Shown here piece by piece: positions 11,701 to 25,455 of a DNA stretch of 64,000 nt. This stretch comes from Antedon bifida. Taxonomy: Eukaryota > Echinodermata > Crinoidea > Comatulida > Antedonidae. The translations under genes were made by a program, and so were the position numbers. Position 1 is the first letter of the stretch. Each line of letters opens with the position of its first letter. The notes beneath the pieces were generated by a model. It made no database searches. It saw only the letters and a program-made list of their open reading frames with translations, and was not told the origin of the DNA. The stretch covers positions 7,575,501 to 7,639,500 of the forward strand of contig OY727093.1 in the NCBI GenBank assembly GCA_963402885.1, given 5' to 3'.

Positions 11701-13444
11701 GTATAGCCAATAGGCCTACATAACTTTCTAAAAAAGACAATTATTTGACATAGACACCTGTACCTAGACACCGGTACATGCGCAAAAGCGCTTCTTCAAA
11801 ATGTATTGTAGATGGAGAAGCATTCTATATACTTAAGTTTAGAGTTTACGATTTTTCTTTTTCTGTTTATATGTTTATTAATATGGATGATATTTCCGAA
11901 ATAAAAGAAATTGAATTGAAATTAAATTGAAAAGGGTTCGTTGACACTACGCCTGCGGAAGTCATACCAACTTGAGGACATTCAAGTGGTCAAGGTGCAT
12001 CAATAAGAACATTTCATTCGAAAAACTTGATTAGGCCTATCTGTTTCTTTATAAATACACTGTAAAACAGTTTGTTTAATCCGAGTAATCACTCGTGACA
12101 TTAGAAAATGTGTGTGTTGACCGTATACCATCATTTTTTCTCCATCTTTTTTTGTATAAAGTGGAACGTATAGGCCTACACTGGCGTTTGACAATCAAAA
12201 TAAACTTTTCTTTTCAAAAGAAACGTGAATATTCTTCTTATATTGCGCTTTTTAATATTATATTATTGTATAAAACTATTTCATAATTGGAATCTTAACT
12301 AAGATGTTGTATTATTAATCTTCATTACAATGTCTGGAGATATAATATAAACCAAGCACATACATTTCACTAAAACACACAACTCGACTGGCAGCTAACT
12401 AGATAGTCAAATCAAAATCGATGAAGAATAATTCTAAAATAAGGGTTGATGTTCTGTAACGAACGAAGCTTGGGTGTGTGAAGAAAAACTCATAATTGTG
12501 ACGTGACCATAAATCATCATTAGATTACTAAACAACATGAAAATGACCTTTATGTTTATGCAAATGAGAACAAGTTTTAGGCCCATAATGACCACATTGA
12601 AGAAGAGAATTCGTAAAAAGGTGGTAAATTCTACAGGTAATTATACAGGATGTACGCACAATCAGATAATCAACGAAGCTCGACCGAATCGTACACTTGC
12701 CGAATCACCGATTTCACTTCACCGAAGTATCTTTTCTCAGCTAAAAGAAAATGTCAAGAAAATATTATACACGTCTTTAAAAGACAAAAAATAAAAAATA
12801 CAGACACTTTATACACGAAGTCTGTCTTTGTTAAAATGCTTTGTTATTTTTGTTTAGTAAAGATAGTACGCCGTGGTTGTAAAATATCTGTCTTTTGTTT
12901 TCGGCACACGATCCATAGATGTATATAATTGCAAATGAATAAACTTGATTTTGCCTGCAAATGGTTTACATTGTTAGTGTATATAGATTATTAAAAGCAG
13001 GTTGGGATCAAAAGGCCAAGATTTACTAAATTAAAGAAATTGTAAAAGTTCGTATAATCAGTGAAAATACACTGATACAGCTGTAAGAAATTTGAAATAC
13101 AGCTGCACGATGTACAAGACAAATAATGCGTACTTTCAATAAGGTAAAATCCGTAGCATTGACCCATCCACATGCGCACGGCTATGGTTAAATTTTAATT
13201 TGATTTCTGATCTCAACAAAACAATAAGGTAGATTTTAATAATGTTAATGTTGTAATAAACGGTTAAAAAAATAACAAAGTGTGTGTTTTTATTCAATCG
13301 CGCATTCATTGTATATAGTGACCTATATAATTTGTTTTCAGTACAGAAACATCAGCGGTGCCACTCTTGTTATAGCCTATAATAATTTTTTTTTAAACAA
13401 CAACACTGAGTAACATCACACAACGACGACCGTTATAATAACAA
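8791..13444. other. Hox3-Hox2 intergenic DNA without a supported gene
   Basis: No ORF has a domain or coding-like composition; those around 12.0-12.9 kb are short and low in complexity. The stretch 10.6-11.2 kb is less repetitive, with several TTAATTA-type homeodomain core sites and the palindrome at 11153-11166. It looks like ordinary unique sequence and might hold an enhancer. Several TAGGCCTA palindromes are scattered throughout. Confidence 0.5.
11153..11166. promoter_or_regulatory. Perfect 14-bp palindrome AATTGGCGCCAATT
   Basis: A fully self-complementary sequence with a TTGGCGCCAA core, resembling a double E2F-type half-site flanked by ATTGG/CCAAT. It lies in unique sequence between Hox3 and Hox2. 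Function is not shown. Confidence 0.25.
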
Positions 13445-14300
13445 AGTAGCATCAGTTACAGTAGTAAACAGCTGTATAGTAGTACACTTAGGTAGCAACG
13501 TCACTTTGTATCAGTTACAGTAGTAAACAGTAGTAACAATAGATCAACACCATAGTAGTTAGAAATTAGCAACGCCACTATAGTAGAACGTATAGCATCA
13601 GTTACAGTACGAAAACAGTTGTAGAACATTAATAGATAGCAACACCAATAATAGAAAGTAGCATCAGTTACAGTAGGAAAACAGATGTAGTACAGTAATA
13701 GATAGCAACACCAATAGTAGAAAGTAGCATCAGTTACAGTAGGAAAACAGTTGTAGTACAGTAATAGATAGCAACACCAATAGTAGAAATTAGAATCAGT
13801 TACAGTAGGAAAACAGCTGTAGTACAGTAATAGATAGCAACACCAATATTAGAATGTAGCATCAGTCACAGTAGGAAAACAGTTGTAGAACATTAATAGA
13901 TAGCAACACCAATAATAGAAAGTAGCATCAGTTACAGTAGGAAAACAGATGTAGTACAGTAATAGATAGCAACACCAATAGTAGAAAGTAGCATCAGTTA
14001 CAGTAGGAAAACAGATGTAGTACAGTAATAGATAGCAACACCAATAGTAGAAAGTAGCATTAGTTACAGTAGGAAAACAGCTGTAGTACAGTAATAGATA
14101 GCAACACCAATAGTAGAAAGTAGCATTAGTTACAGTAGGAAAAAAACAGCTGTAGTACAGTTAGGTAGATAGCAACACCAATAGTAAAGTATAGCATCAG
14201 TTACATTAGGAAAACAGCTGTAGTACATAGATAGCAACACCAATAGTAGAAAGTAGCATCAGTTGTAGTAACAGTAATAGGTAGAAAGCAGTTGAACAGT
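13445..14300. repeat. 66-bp tandem repeat array
   Basis: The marker CATCAGTTACAGTAGGAAAA recurs at about 13452, 13511, 13598, 13663, 13729, 13795, 13862, 13928, 13994, 14060, 14126, 14198 and 14260. The period is 66 bp over the regular central part and irregular at both edges. Each unit also carries TAGATAGCAACACCAATA. Units at 13617-13760 and 13882-14025 share private variants (GAACATTAATAG, CAATAATAG), showing a higher-order duplication of four units (about 265 bp). There are no unique spacers, so this is a minisatellite and not a CRISPR. Reading frames across it are by-products of the multiple-of-3 period. Confidence 0.92.
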
Positions 14301-14970
14301 AAAGTCCGACAGATAGCAGAGTAGCAGTTAAATAGCATATTACATTAGCAGTTATAATGATACAAAAACAAGTAGCAGCAGTTGAACAAACGGTAATAGA
14401 ATATAAAATATGTATTGTAGTACGGAAATAGTTGGATAGAAGACAGTCATAATAATGAAAAGTAGCAACATGGTTGAAGAAGAAGTTATATGTACAATTA
14501 TGTTGTAGTAGGATGGTATGAGAAACATATAACATATAACAGAAGGTAGCTGCAGTTCTACTAAAGTGTAACACTTTGTACTGAAGTAATAGAGTAACAC
14601 CAACAGTTAATAGAAACAGCAGTAATAAGTGTACAATAGTTGCAACTTGCAACAGTAGCATCAACAGTAGCAGCAGTAATAGGAAGAGAACAAACATGAA
14701 GTGCAGCAAAATATCAACACATGTTATAATAGAAAATAGTACTGTAGCAGTTGAAGAAGCAGCATGCATTATAATGTACATAGTGTTAGTACAAAACAGC
14801 CGCAACACCAACTATAGACAGAAAGTGCAGCAGTTGAAGAAGCAGCAACATAGTGTATAGTTGTAGCAGTGTTATAGTAACAGTTAGATATACCGATATA
14901 AAGTATAAGAAACAGTAATAAAAGTGATAGTATTATAGTGTTGTCAGTATAGCAACTCAACAGTACGGTA
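14301..14970. repeat. Degenerate GTA/CAG-rich flank of the 66-bp array
   Basis: The sequence keeps the vocabulary of the array (GTAGCA, AACAGTA, CAGCAGT, ATAGTAG) without a regular period, as expected from old decayed units or cryptically simple sequence. A long minus-strand frame (14206-14811) reads as low-complexity L/T/C/Y-rich sequence and is not taken as a gene. Confidence 0.55.
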
Positions 14971-17900
14971 ATAATTTTGTTTTCATTGATTCTTTTTATT
15001 TCACAATTTCAAAATGTAATGGATGCTGCTTCTTCAACTGCTATAAAAAGAGAAATAGGAACAGTATTTTAGTATGCTAGATAGCAACAACACCGACATT
15101 TTTTATGTGTAAAAGTAGCAACTGTGACATCATCTACATCATAGAAATTATATAAATAATATTTAAAAAAGGCCTTGATGCGAGTTTTATATTTTACTTA
15201 TGACCAGAGAAGAGCGAAATTATACACTCTTCCCTGTAGACTAACAGTATCAGAAATAAGTTTCGGCATCCCGATTGATACTTGGTTGTAATAATATTAG
15301 TAGGTACACAGTAAAAACAGAATAGTTGAATCATATAGTTTGCAACGTAGCAGTATACTGTAGTATTGAGATCATTGAAAATATTCACAATAACGTAGGC
15401 GGGTATTCGTAACACGTTTACATTGGCATTATACTCAGCTTTCCCATGGGCCAAGACCAATTCCAATTTTAAACATTAAAACAACGTTTAAACGACAATT
15501 TAAAAACTATCCATTTATATCTATGTTTATTCTTTTATACATTGATCATAATGGTAATCATTAAAGAAAGAAATGGCGAAGTATAAATACGCGGATTTAA
15601 CGGTTTAAATATGTATAAATGCATTCGATTTAGAATTAATCCCATGTGGACAGTAGCCACAGGGTCCAGAGCCCTTGTGATTTTCGGACAATGCGAGCGA
15701 GCGTTAGATCATATAGAATACTTAATTATTACGATACGCTCTTTGAACGATCCACCGAAATTATTCAATATCTTTGTGAACTGTCGAATTCTTCACACCA
15801 AGCCTACATGTTTTTAGTAAATATATATAACTACACATCTACTATGACAATAATGATATTCTAATAATTTAATTACTATTTCACAAGACTATTATATTCA
15901 GTATATTGTATTACTATTTGTAGAACTAACTGTATCAAACACATAACTACACAAACAGAAACATTTAGATTAAATGAATTCGTTCTTGAAGACGATAATA
16001 AAACGAATAATATTATTGTATAACTTTATATGAAATTTGGATAATGGTAGCTCATAATATTAATACCGGTAGTGATATTAATATTTGATTCATTTAGTGT
16101 TCTCTTATAGCTTTTAGATTTGACGGGGTTTGGGGTTACGTGTTGTTATTATTGGCAAAAATATTTTACTGTTTTCTGTTTATTTTTTACAAATAACAAC
16201 AGGCCTAAATGAATGAAAAATGTTACTTATTATAAATAATATTAACACATCCTTATTCTGGGTTTCTATAACATCATGTTTGGCAATATCAGTATTCTTT
16301 AAAAATAATACGTTTTAGTAAAATTCGAACAATGGATCAAAATTTGACAATATAAGCGTAAATACAATATAGGTCAAATTATTTTTTCCTCCATGGATAA
16401 ACAAACAACGAATATTAAAACTAAAGTGGAATATAATCTTAAAATGAGACAGGATTAACACCTCTTTGATGAGTTTAATGGAAATAAATTGGAAACGGTA
16501 ACTACAATTGTTCGGATTGCTTTTCATCGTATATTTACGTCATTAACACCACCGAGAGAAACAAAGACGAAACGCACATACTAAAGCGTTATTAATTTCT
16601 TTAGCGTTGAAACGCGCGCACTTGTTCACGTGTCCTTTTTTTTTTGTGACAGCCTATAATATCGCAATGGTTTTAGTGTAAATCCATGTTTTAAGGACGT
16701 ACGGTATTTGAAATGATACCAATGGATATAGGCCAACATTTTATTTACATCTGAATCTATCGAACAAATATCACTGTAATAGACTGTCTCTTTAAATAAG
16801 TTATTTTCATAATTTCCAAGAATTTGCATATCGTTGTCTATATACGATACAGTAACTGGATACGGTTGTTTTCTTCACTCTTCTTCTAGCTGTAAATCTT
16901 GACGTTTATGATTTGAACTTGATTGATAGATCTACATTTCTATCACTTTAGAAACTTAATTTTTAAAAATTCGTTTTTAAAAATCAATCCATGGTTTGTT
17001 ATAGTAAATTGTCTATTTTAGATAGTATTGAATAGGCCGTTTTGAATCTTCTCACAATGCAGTATTCACAGATATGAAATATGGTATAAGAAAATGAATT
17101 AAGGCTTATTATACATTGTAGGCCTAAACTTATTTATGATTACTTAATTACTAGGCCTACTTAATATGTGAATCAAAATAAGCACACACTAAGCATTGTC
17201 CGTTACAACAAAACAAAACGTTTGTAAACCATAACAACGATATTGGGTTTTTTTTGGAAAACCTATTTGCAACCATTTGCCAAAGTCGGTTAATTTAAAG
17301 GATAATAATTTGACAATAATCAGTCTAATGTTATATTGTTCAATGTTTGATATAACTTTTGGAAATTATTGTATGAAAAGGACAGCTTTACGTAATAGGT
17401 ATAATTTCTATTTATTCGACAATGTGAATCAATCATACAATACAGTATTGAATGCTTAATAATATGAATACACTATGATTCGTTTAATATTACTGTTTAC
17501 ATAACTGAATGATGATTTATCATTAATAAAACCACTTAAAAAACAAACAAATGTAAGCTCTATTCAACTTGTTGGTTTGACTAAAGAAAACAACTTTTTG
17601 TTGTTGCCACTTAAGTCTGGATTCTTAAGTCTGCTGTCATCGACGTCATTGCCGGAATGCTAATGCTTAATTTCGGAGGTCCATTATCATTGTTGATTAC
17701 CCTTGTATATGCTCATACCGTAGTTATTTGTAACTCATCAAATATATATATTTATATATCGGTAATCATCAATATATATAATGGTATAGCAAATACCCTC
17801 CCTAATTGTCCATTATATGTGTTGTGTGTTGTTTTATGATGATGTATTTTTCATTATATTTGATGAATATATTACGTGTAATGATGTATTCTGACGCCAT

Positions 17901-19920
17901 TAATCAGTTCATAATACTTAGTAAAATACCAATAAATCATCAGCCGATATACAAGCACTATTCACAGGTGTTTAAAACCTCTTGTAAGTGAATGCTAAAA
18001 AATGTCATTCGATTTTGTCGATATAAAGCAATCCGAAGGATCAAAACCGTAAAGAAAAATATTATCGGCTATGCGCGACGTTTGCTGCTATAAGGATTAT
18101 ATAAAATACATTATTTGCTGTAACGTTTCCATTCAAGGTAAGCTATTTGTTTTCTACACATGTAGGGATTAAGAAGTATTGTTTGTGTATATTTCTGAGA
18201 TATCGACATAAATGCGGTATAGCGATGAGTTGTGGTTAGTCTAAAGAAAGCTCATTAATTTACCAAAACATTCGATTACAATAATTATTGATTGAACAAT
18301 ATCTTTATTAAAATAATATTGATTGTAAAGAATTGTGTTCAACCATTACGATACTAAATAAAAACAATATTTATAGTATAGGTTTTCTGAAAGTTATACT
18401 ATTTATTGTTGTGCATGCCTAATATATTTCTATCCAACAAGCTCAATGTAAATATAGGCCTAACTAAAATTTTGTATAACAGATATCATTTACAACATAA
18501 ATAGCATATATCAATTATATACGTATCGTATATTTTGTTGATATTATTCTACTTATAGGGCTACTATCAATGAATACGCACATTATCAAATATAAGACTG
18601 TTGTGTTGGGACTGTTGTAGTTGTTGACACCGGTAAAACACAAGACCTTTTGTGGTCTTTATATTAATTTTTAATGTACAACAATTATTAAAATATAAAA
18701 TTGAACACATTAAATACATTTTGTGGCTAAAAATCAAAACTTTTTTTTCTTCGGGTGTTACAGTGTATCCAAATATAATAATTAAATATTAAATTATTAA
18801 TCGTGTAATTATTATAGGCTCATCCAACTTAATGTGTTGATTTACACATTACAAATACGTAAACCTAACACACATTCGGCATCAAAGTTTTCTATTAAAT
18901 ATGTATAATAACCATTTTATTATTTCAACGGATCAACGCACAGAAATGTTGACTCCCAATCATTGACACCGTCTCGTACAATTTGCCGACAACTAGAATT
19001 TTTCTATTAATATAGGAACGAAATCAGATTCAAACTCTGGCATATCATTGCTTTGGCCTTGTCTACCAGATATGATGGATGATCTATTAAATACTATTCA
19101 TAGCATTTTCAGATTGCATAACATGTTACCGACGGTATAATTTGCGAGCTAGGCACTTTTCAAGGGCATTAATTATCGAAGAAAATTTCATATTTATTTC
19201 AATTACAATTTTATTTTTGTTTGAATTTGGAATAAATAAATGATTATAAGGAAATATACGATAAAACGAAAGAACTTCAGTAGGTATAGTGTAGTAGCGA
19301 GATAATACATTTTAAACACGTACTTTCTGAATAATATAATGTTTAGATAGGCCTAAATATTAGAAAGGTCAAAGAAATATGAATATGTTTAATGTATTAT
19401 ATTTACTTAATTATTTTAAATTATTATTTACGTTATTAAATTAATCCTAACTGATTGGCCTGAAGATAGTATTGTTTTACTTTAAGTCTTTTAGCTTAAA
19501 GTGTTTCTTTGATCGATGTAAATAAGCAAGTGTATGTGTTTTAACTTACATTAAGCATGCGTTAACGTTAATTAATTTAAGCGTTTAAAAACTACTATGA
19601 GGATTAGGTAAATCCGTTACGATTACCGTAATCCTTCAATAATTTAATCATGCATTCAATAAAAAAAAAAGTTAGTTTAATCGGTTGCCGATTTAAGGTG
19701 ATTTCGAAATTAATTTTTGAATATACAATAAATTGTCCTAAGGTATAAGGTCATTGAACTGAATACAGAAATGACTTCTATTTATTTATTTTTGTGTGAC
19801 TGCTTGTGTGGATTTACGGCTTACATTAGCACTTTATTCTATGTAAAATATAAAATCAGGAAACATTTAATTCCCGGGAAAACTTCGATTTAAATTTATA
19901 CCAGGACAGAAAGGTTTCCT
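14971..19920. other. Intergenic DNA, nothing recognised
   Basis: AT-rich sequence with many short chance ORFs, none with a motif or coding bias, and about five TAGGCCTA palindromes. No RNA gene or transposon end was recognised. Confidence 0.5.
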
Positions 19921-20264
19921 TAAAGATTGTTGTCCCCCAAAAACTTGAAAAATGAAGATTAATAAAATCAGACTTGAAATAGGCCATTTTGCAGTTTTAA
20001 TAAAGTTATTCACTTCTGTAAAAAAAAAATTATTTCACTTATAAAAAGACAAAAGAAACGGTTAATGCTAACCAAAAACCATTGTCTGACAGACAATTTA
20101 AGTATGTTTTGTTTTAAATTTACATTTTCAGGCAAATGGTATTTTTTCGATCCAGTTTTTGGTCAAAGTGAATAACTATATGTAACATTAAAATGGCAGA
20201 GCCAAACAAAAATTAAAAAAAAAATGTTTGTAAATAAATAATAAACAATAGGCCTATATCTTTA
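19921..20264 (-). mobile_element. MITE family B copy, reverse orientation
   Basis: Reads as the reverse complement of the copies at 7861 and 44573. It opens TAAAGATTGTTGTCCCCCAA, has TGAAGATTAAT, GCAGTTTTAATAAAGTTA, the ACCAAAAACCATTGTCTGAC block and CATTAAAATGGC, and ends ATATCTTTA. A TAGGCCTA-type palindrome sits next to its distal end. Non-coding. Confidence 0.8.
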
Positions 20265-23200
20265 AGCTCAAATTCTGAACTTCAGAGCAAAAGTAATAAT
20301 ACCATCCTTCATTTAAATTCAAAGGCAATCAGAACAAGACGCGTAGCCTATCACATCAAACTGAATTCCCCAAGATAGAGGCAGGACACGATGTCTATGG
20401 GATCAAAATGCAATTGATTTAATTCATAAGCTAGATCTTATAATTCTTGCTGTATTCGAATCATCATCAAGTTAATCGATCTTCATTGTCAGACGTAATG
20501 AGTTGATTGAATATACTCAAACCGTTAATGCTCTTTTTTTCTACAGAGGTCTTATACTTTATTGTTTATTATTGAACATCTGGCTCCTTCTGTAAAACAT
20601 TACTCTCTTTACCGTATTATTATTCATCAGATATATAGAATAAATATAAACATATTTTATTATCTATACGTAATAATAATTAATAAAAGTAAATCAAACG
20701 ATTTGTACACAATTTCGTGAAATTCATATTTAGGCTTAACTTAGATATTTTATTTAATATTAGTAAGTTTAATATGATAGACTGTATTATATGGTATCAT
20801 CATTTGAATCATCCAGGCTCCATAACAAAATGATGGAGATCCTGAGATGATCTGATACCGGTGGTTTTTATTTGTGTCTGCCTTTTTTATTTCAACTTAT
20901 TTATGCCAATTGACATTGTAACTATTGACGTTCGTTTCCAAAATAAAAGTAAAATGTAATATAAAACTTATATGAACCACGGTGTAGGTCTGTATTCAAT
21001 AATTGTTGCACTAGTGTTAGCCAGAGAATATTATGCCTAGCTTAAACATTGTATGGGAAATAAGGTTCTCTCTATGCATTGAAGAGAGTTCTTCACGAAT
21101 CGTTACAAATGGATTTTAGAGACATGATACATTTATTATTCAAGAGAGTAAACATAAGAAATGAAAATAATCTAATCTAATATTATTGCATTATATTTTC
21201 AAGAGATATGCCTAATTTATATGTTCAATATAACAATTAATATCTACAAGATTAAAATAAAGTTAAATTTAATTTGTACAGTTTTTTTTTTCATTGTATC
21301 TTTAAAAAAATACAATTTAGCTTCTTTTTACGAATTCTATGTATGATAATAAATAAATTGTAGGCCTAAACCAACCAAATTATATTTTAAATAGTTATAT
21401 TATTCGCAATGAAAGCCAATCAACCACATTAGATTCTTAATATTATTAAAACACTGCAGGGATTGCATTTTTTTGTCGAGAAGGACCGACTTTTTAAAAA
21501 TCAAATTTATACAATTTATTTAGTTTCGTCAACAAATTTAGTTGGGTAATTTTTGGTATTACGTAATAATTTGTCAGTAATTCAACAACAAGCTTTCTTC
21601 TTACAATAAAATCAATATAAGGAAAATATGACTAATTCGAAATTATACATTTAGAGACATATTGTATTTTCATTTAGTTTCGTCTTCAGTATATTTGCGA
21701 GTGTATTGACGTGATTTAGGAGGTAAACAGAAAATAGGCCAATGGTGTATTTCATAATCCACCTTTGGTCGATATAAACAAGAATATAACAAATACAGTG
21801 GCCTCATTAATAGACTCTTCGGTGTCTTTCCTTAACGAGTAAATGCGTTACCATTAACGAGAAAAAGAGTTAACAATAAGTACTTCCGTTTACCATTAAT
21901 TTAATATCTATATACTATTGAAAACACTAGGTACTAATGTAGAGCAAATTAGTTGGACCTATACTAATAACTCGATCTTAATAGGCTATTACGTCATAAT
22001 AACGTGTCGTCCCTCCCTCCTCGGCGCCGAACGATTCTCGGTCAACGCACCAACGTATTTTTTTTTTCGAATTCCTTTCTCATCAACGCAACGTGGAAAT
22101 TACACACGGAGATGAGCAGATATGAGAATAGTACAGTTGCATTTTATTGAACGAATTTTAAAAACTTTCGGAAGCAATAACAGATAGTAAAAGAAGAAAC
22201 GCACGAACACAGCTGGTTCTCCGTCAGTCGAGTTTGAGTAAATGAGAAGTTGGCGACACATCATCGGTAGAATGAATGAAGAACATGATATATATGGTAC
22301 ATAAGACGAATCACCAACAGACCTCAGCTTATGGATAAATCAATATTTTGAATAGAGAATGCGTCTAACCTTTCATATACAATTCACCTAGGAAGCGAAT
22401 TGGTGTCAATTTGCATCAAAACCATATCGACAGGTTCATAACTTATAGAGGCAAAGATAACTAAATAACATGTATTGAAAAATAAACATTGTCCTTTTGA
22501 AACAGCTATTGATGAGATAGAATGTGGAATTTATGTAAAGTTTAGCAACGTTTTTGGCGATTATCTTTACTTGAAGGCATAATGAAGATTTGATGTTAAC
22601 CTGTAAATGGGGTGGGATGTAATCAGAAGGATAAGTACCACTATTTGACATAACAAGTCACCATCAAACTCATTTATCACATAAATGTCATCGTAGAAAT
22701 AAATGGGTACCACATAATAATATGTATAGGCCAATACTTTTTAACACATTTATGTATAAATTAAAGTGTATATGCATAAAAGCTCGTGTTATACTACGGT
22801 CGATAACCAACGAAGTTAAAATAGTATAACATATACATTTTCCACAGAAAACAAAATAAATTAGAAAGTTTTCATCCCATAACGTTTTATCGTAACGATG
22901 TTATTGTTCTTACTGATCATGACGTCATTTGATTACATTAAAAAAAATATTATTTTAATAATTATTCTAAGTTCAACAATGAAAACTTTAGTTTTCTCTG
23001 GAAAAATATCAATTTCGACCTTTATGAACGGGCCTTAAATAAGTAAAAACTGTTGGGACTGAAATTGTTACTCTGCGTACCTCAGTGTCAAAATCGTCCC
23101 CTTATTCTCGTCCCGCTGACTATAAACAAAAATTTGAAATAATAGATGCATGAGTTGATTATAGTACTTCGCTGTTTAAATTATCTATATCATTTAGACC

Positions 23201-25364
23201 TAAAAAGTAAAAAAAAAAATCTAAATTAATTGTTGTAATAGTGGAATAGTTATTTTACAAAGCCTCAGGAAAATCTATAATCGATGTCATAAACAATTAG
23301 CTAAAAAATATATTTTTGCTAATTTTTTCGAAATGTCATATTTTTATTCGTCCTACATAATTAATGGTTCATTAAATGAATAATTAGTGTTTGTTAAAAC
23401 TAAAAGCTATATAACTTAAATATTTAACTTATTATAATAATTATGGTTAATATTTTTTAATTTTCTCTTTATAGTTTATTTACAAGTCAAATGAGTTAAG
23501 TTATCAAATTACTTTTTAAATAAATGAATAATATTGAATTGTATCGAAAAAAAAGCAAAACATTCTAAAACCCCTAATATTTACAACGACGACATATTTT
23601 CGTATGGAAAATGTCACATGATGAACCGTACGCGAGTTGATCAACGGATCTCGAGCCGCTCGAGAGCGACACAACTTGTGAACGTGGTATAAATCATGTT
23701 ATCACACTATTATCAATGTGGTCACTACAACCAAAATGTGATGGTAAAGCTATACTTAAACCATGGGGTTCATTCTTACCTGCTCGAACCCCATTTTCTC
23801 GTGCAGTAATCCAATCATAATCTGAAGGCGGAGGTGCGTTAATACGGTTTGTTAATACCATCAAGGATTTTCGACTGATAGTCGTCGGGATGGGGGAGGG
23901 GTATGAAGCGATGTCCGTCTAATAGGTGTAATAGGCCAAATAGACCTAATAACTGTGAGGGCGTATCAGGTTCACGCTCTGTTTACAGGGGCTTGGAAAA
24001 CAGAAGAGGACTCTATGACATATTTAACTGTTTACAGTTATACAGCATTATTTTAAAGCGACAACATCATGCTTTAGTCGTTTTAAAGCCGACAAATTGA
24101 GTCCACAATTAAAAATGACTCTATATTAATAAACATAGCCTAAATATGCCTATATAAGAAATAATAATAATATTATTATTTCTAACGTATTGCATTTTTT
24201 CATTAGTTATGTCAATTACTCTACGCATCGACATATTAACATTATAATTCACATGAATATGCCTGAAGGAACCCAGGGATTTGAGGCGGACGTCCTGGAG
24301 TCTAGGCACCCATCTGTTAACATAAAACTGGGCCTACGCCTACATAACCCATCATTTAAACAAGTAAATATTATTTAAGAATAACACGTGCGTGACTTAT
24401 TATGTTGATATAACAAATAAATCGTTTTTAAATGTCTGTAGGATATGTATACATTTATTAATATTATCTTAAATGATATACTCCAAAATTGTTTGTCTGA
24501 ATGTTAACAATTTGGTTTTATTGTTTTCCTAATTCAATACACGCGACCGTCTGTGATCAAGTCACGATATATGGGTCTCGTATATCGCTGCAAATCAATT
24601 CTAACTCGTCTGTATACATATTTATTATTTGAATTAAATATAAAGAGACAATTATTGGATTCACATTAAAAATGATGACAAAGTCTTATAATTATTCAAT
24701 TGATATACTTTATGTATTCTTTTTCCATTAGATTCTTTAGTTGATAGAAGTTCACTTGTATAGGCCTACCTACACAAGTTGTATGTTATGATATGATGTA
24801 ACCACGAGGAAATATAATGGGTAGTCACTCTTCCCTGATATAACGTATATTTGTTATCACTGTTAAAAATTAATTAAACAAAATATTTACTTAGGACGGT
24901 AGAATAAACTACATTTAAATTAGGCCAATAATGTGCAAGTTTACAGGCCTCGCGTTTTGTAGCCTGGAACTGTCATGTTATTTATGGGGTGGGAGTGGGT
25001 GGCTGGTTTAAAAAAAATTGGTTAGATTGTTGCATTTCGAATACGATAAAATATTTTAAACAAAATCAGACGACGACTTTCATTATACAAATTGATTTTT
25101 TGCCGGCCTAAACTTCTAATTTTGAATCAGGTGTCAGCGAAAATGAAGCAAGTACAGTTCGTGACATATCGACAACCGCTTCCGTGAACCGCATTCACAG
25201 AGTGATGATTAGTACTAAAGAGACGGTAAGGGACATAAAACATTTACTTCATGTAAATACAACAGCTAATCGTTCCAAATTGTTATTGTTCAACAATAAA
25301 TTCTAATTTCTAACCTAAATTGGTTTATTTTAGCAATTTCCCTGAACAAAAACTACAGCGTCAC
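20265..25364. other. Intergenic DNA, mostly unrecognised
   Basis: AT-rich with several less AT-rich islands (about 22.0-22.1, 23.58-23.69 and 23.8-24.0 kb). Short frames at 21.9, 23.9 and 24.2 kb show no recognisable domain. The island at 23.6 kb holds the palindrome listed separately. Confidence 0.5.
23649..23665. promoter_or_regulatory. CpG-rich palindrome TCTCGAG-CCG-CTCGAGA
   Basis: Two XhoI-type CTCGAG cores form a perfect 7-bp inverted repeat with a 3-nt centre. The immediate flank is also CpG-rich (ACCGTACGCGAGTTGATCAA) in otherwise AT-rich DNA. A paired E-box-like site is possible; function is unknown. Confidence 0.25.
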
Positions 25365-25455
25365 GCTCCGGTTGTCTATTGCGTGATACGACGTAACAAT
25401 TTCGGCAGTGCGAAATATTGTCTGTAGTGCGCTGCCCTTATTCGTTTCGGCTACA

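Noticed and set aside
13445-14300. CRISPR-like regular repeats
   Set aside because: The units are contiguous and all similar, with no unique spacers, and the DNA is animal.
14206-14811. 201-codon minus-strand frame, Leu/Thr/Cys/Tyr-rich
   Set aside because: It lies in the tandem array and its degenerate GTA/CAG flank; the protein is low-complexity with no domain.
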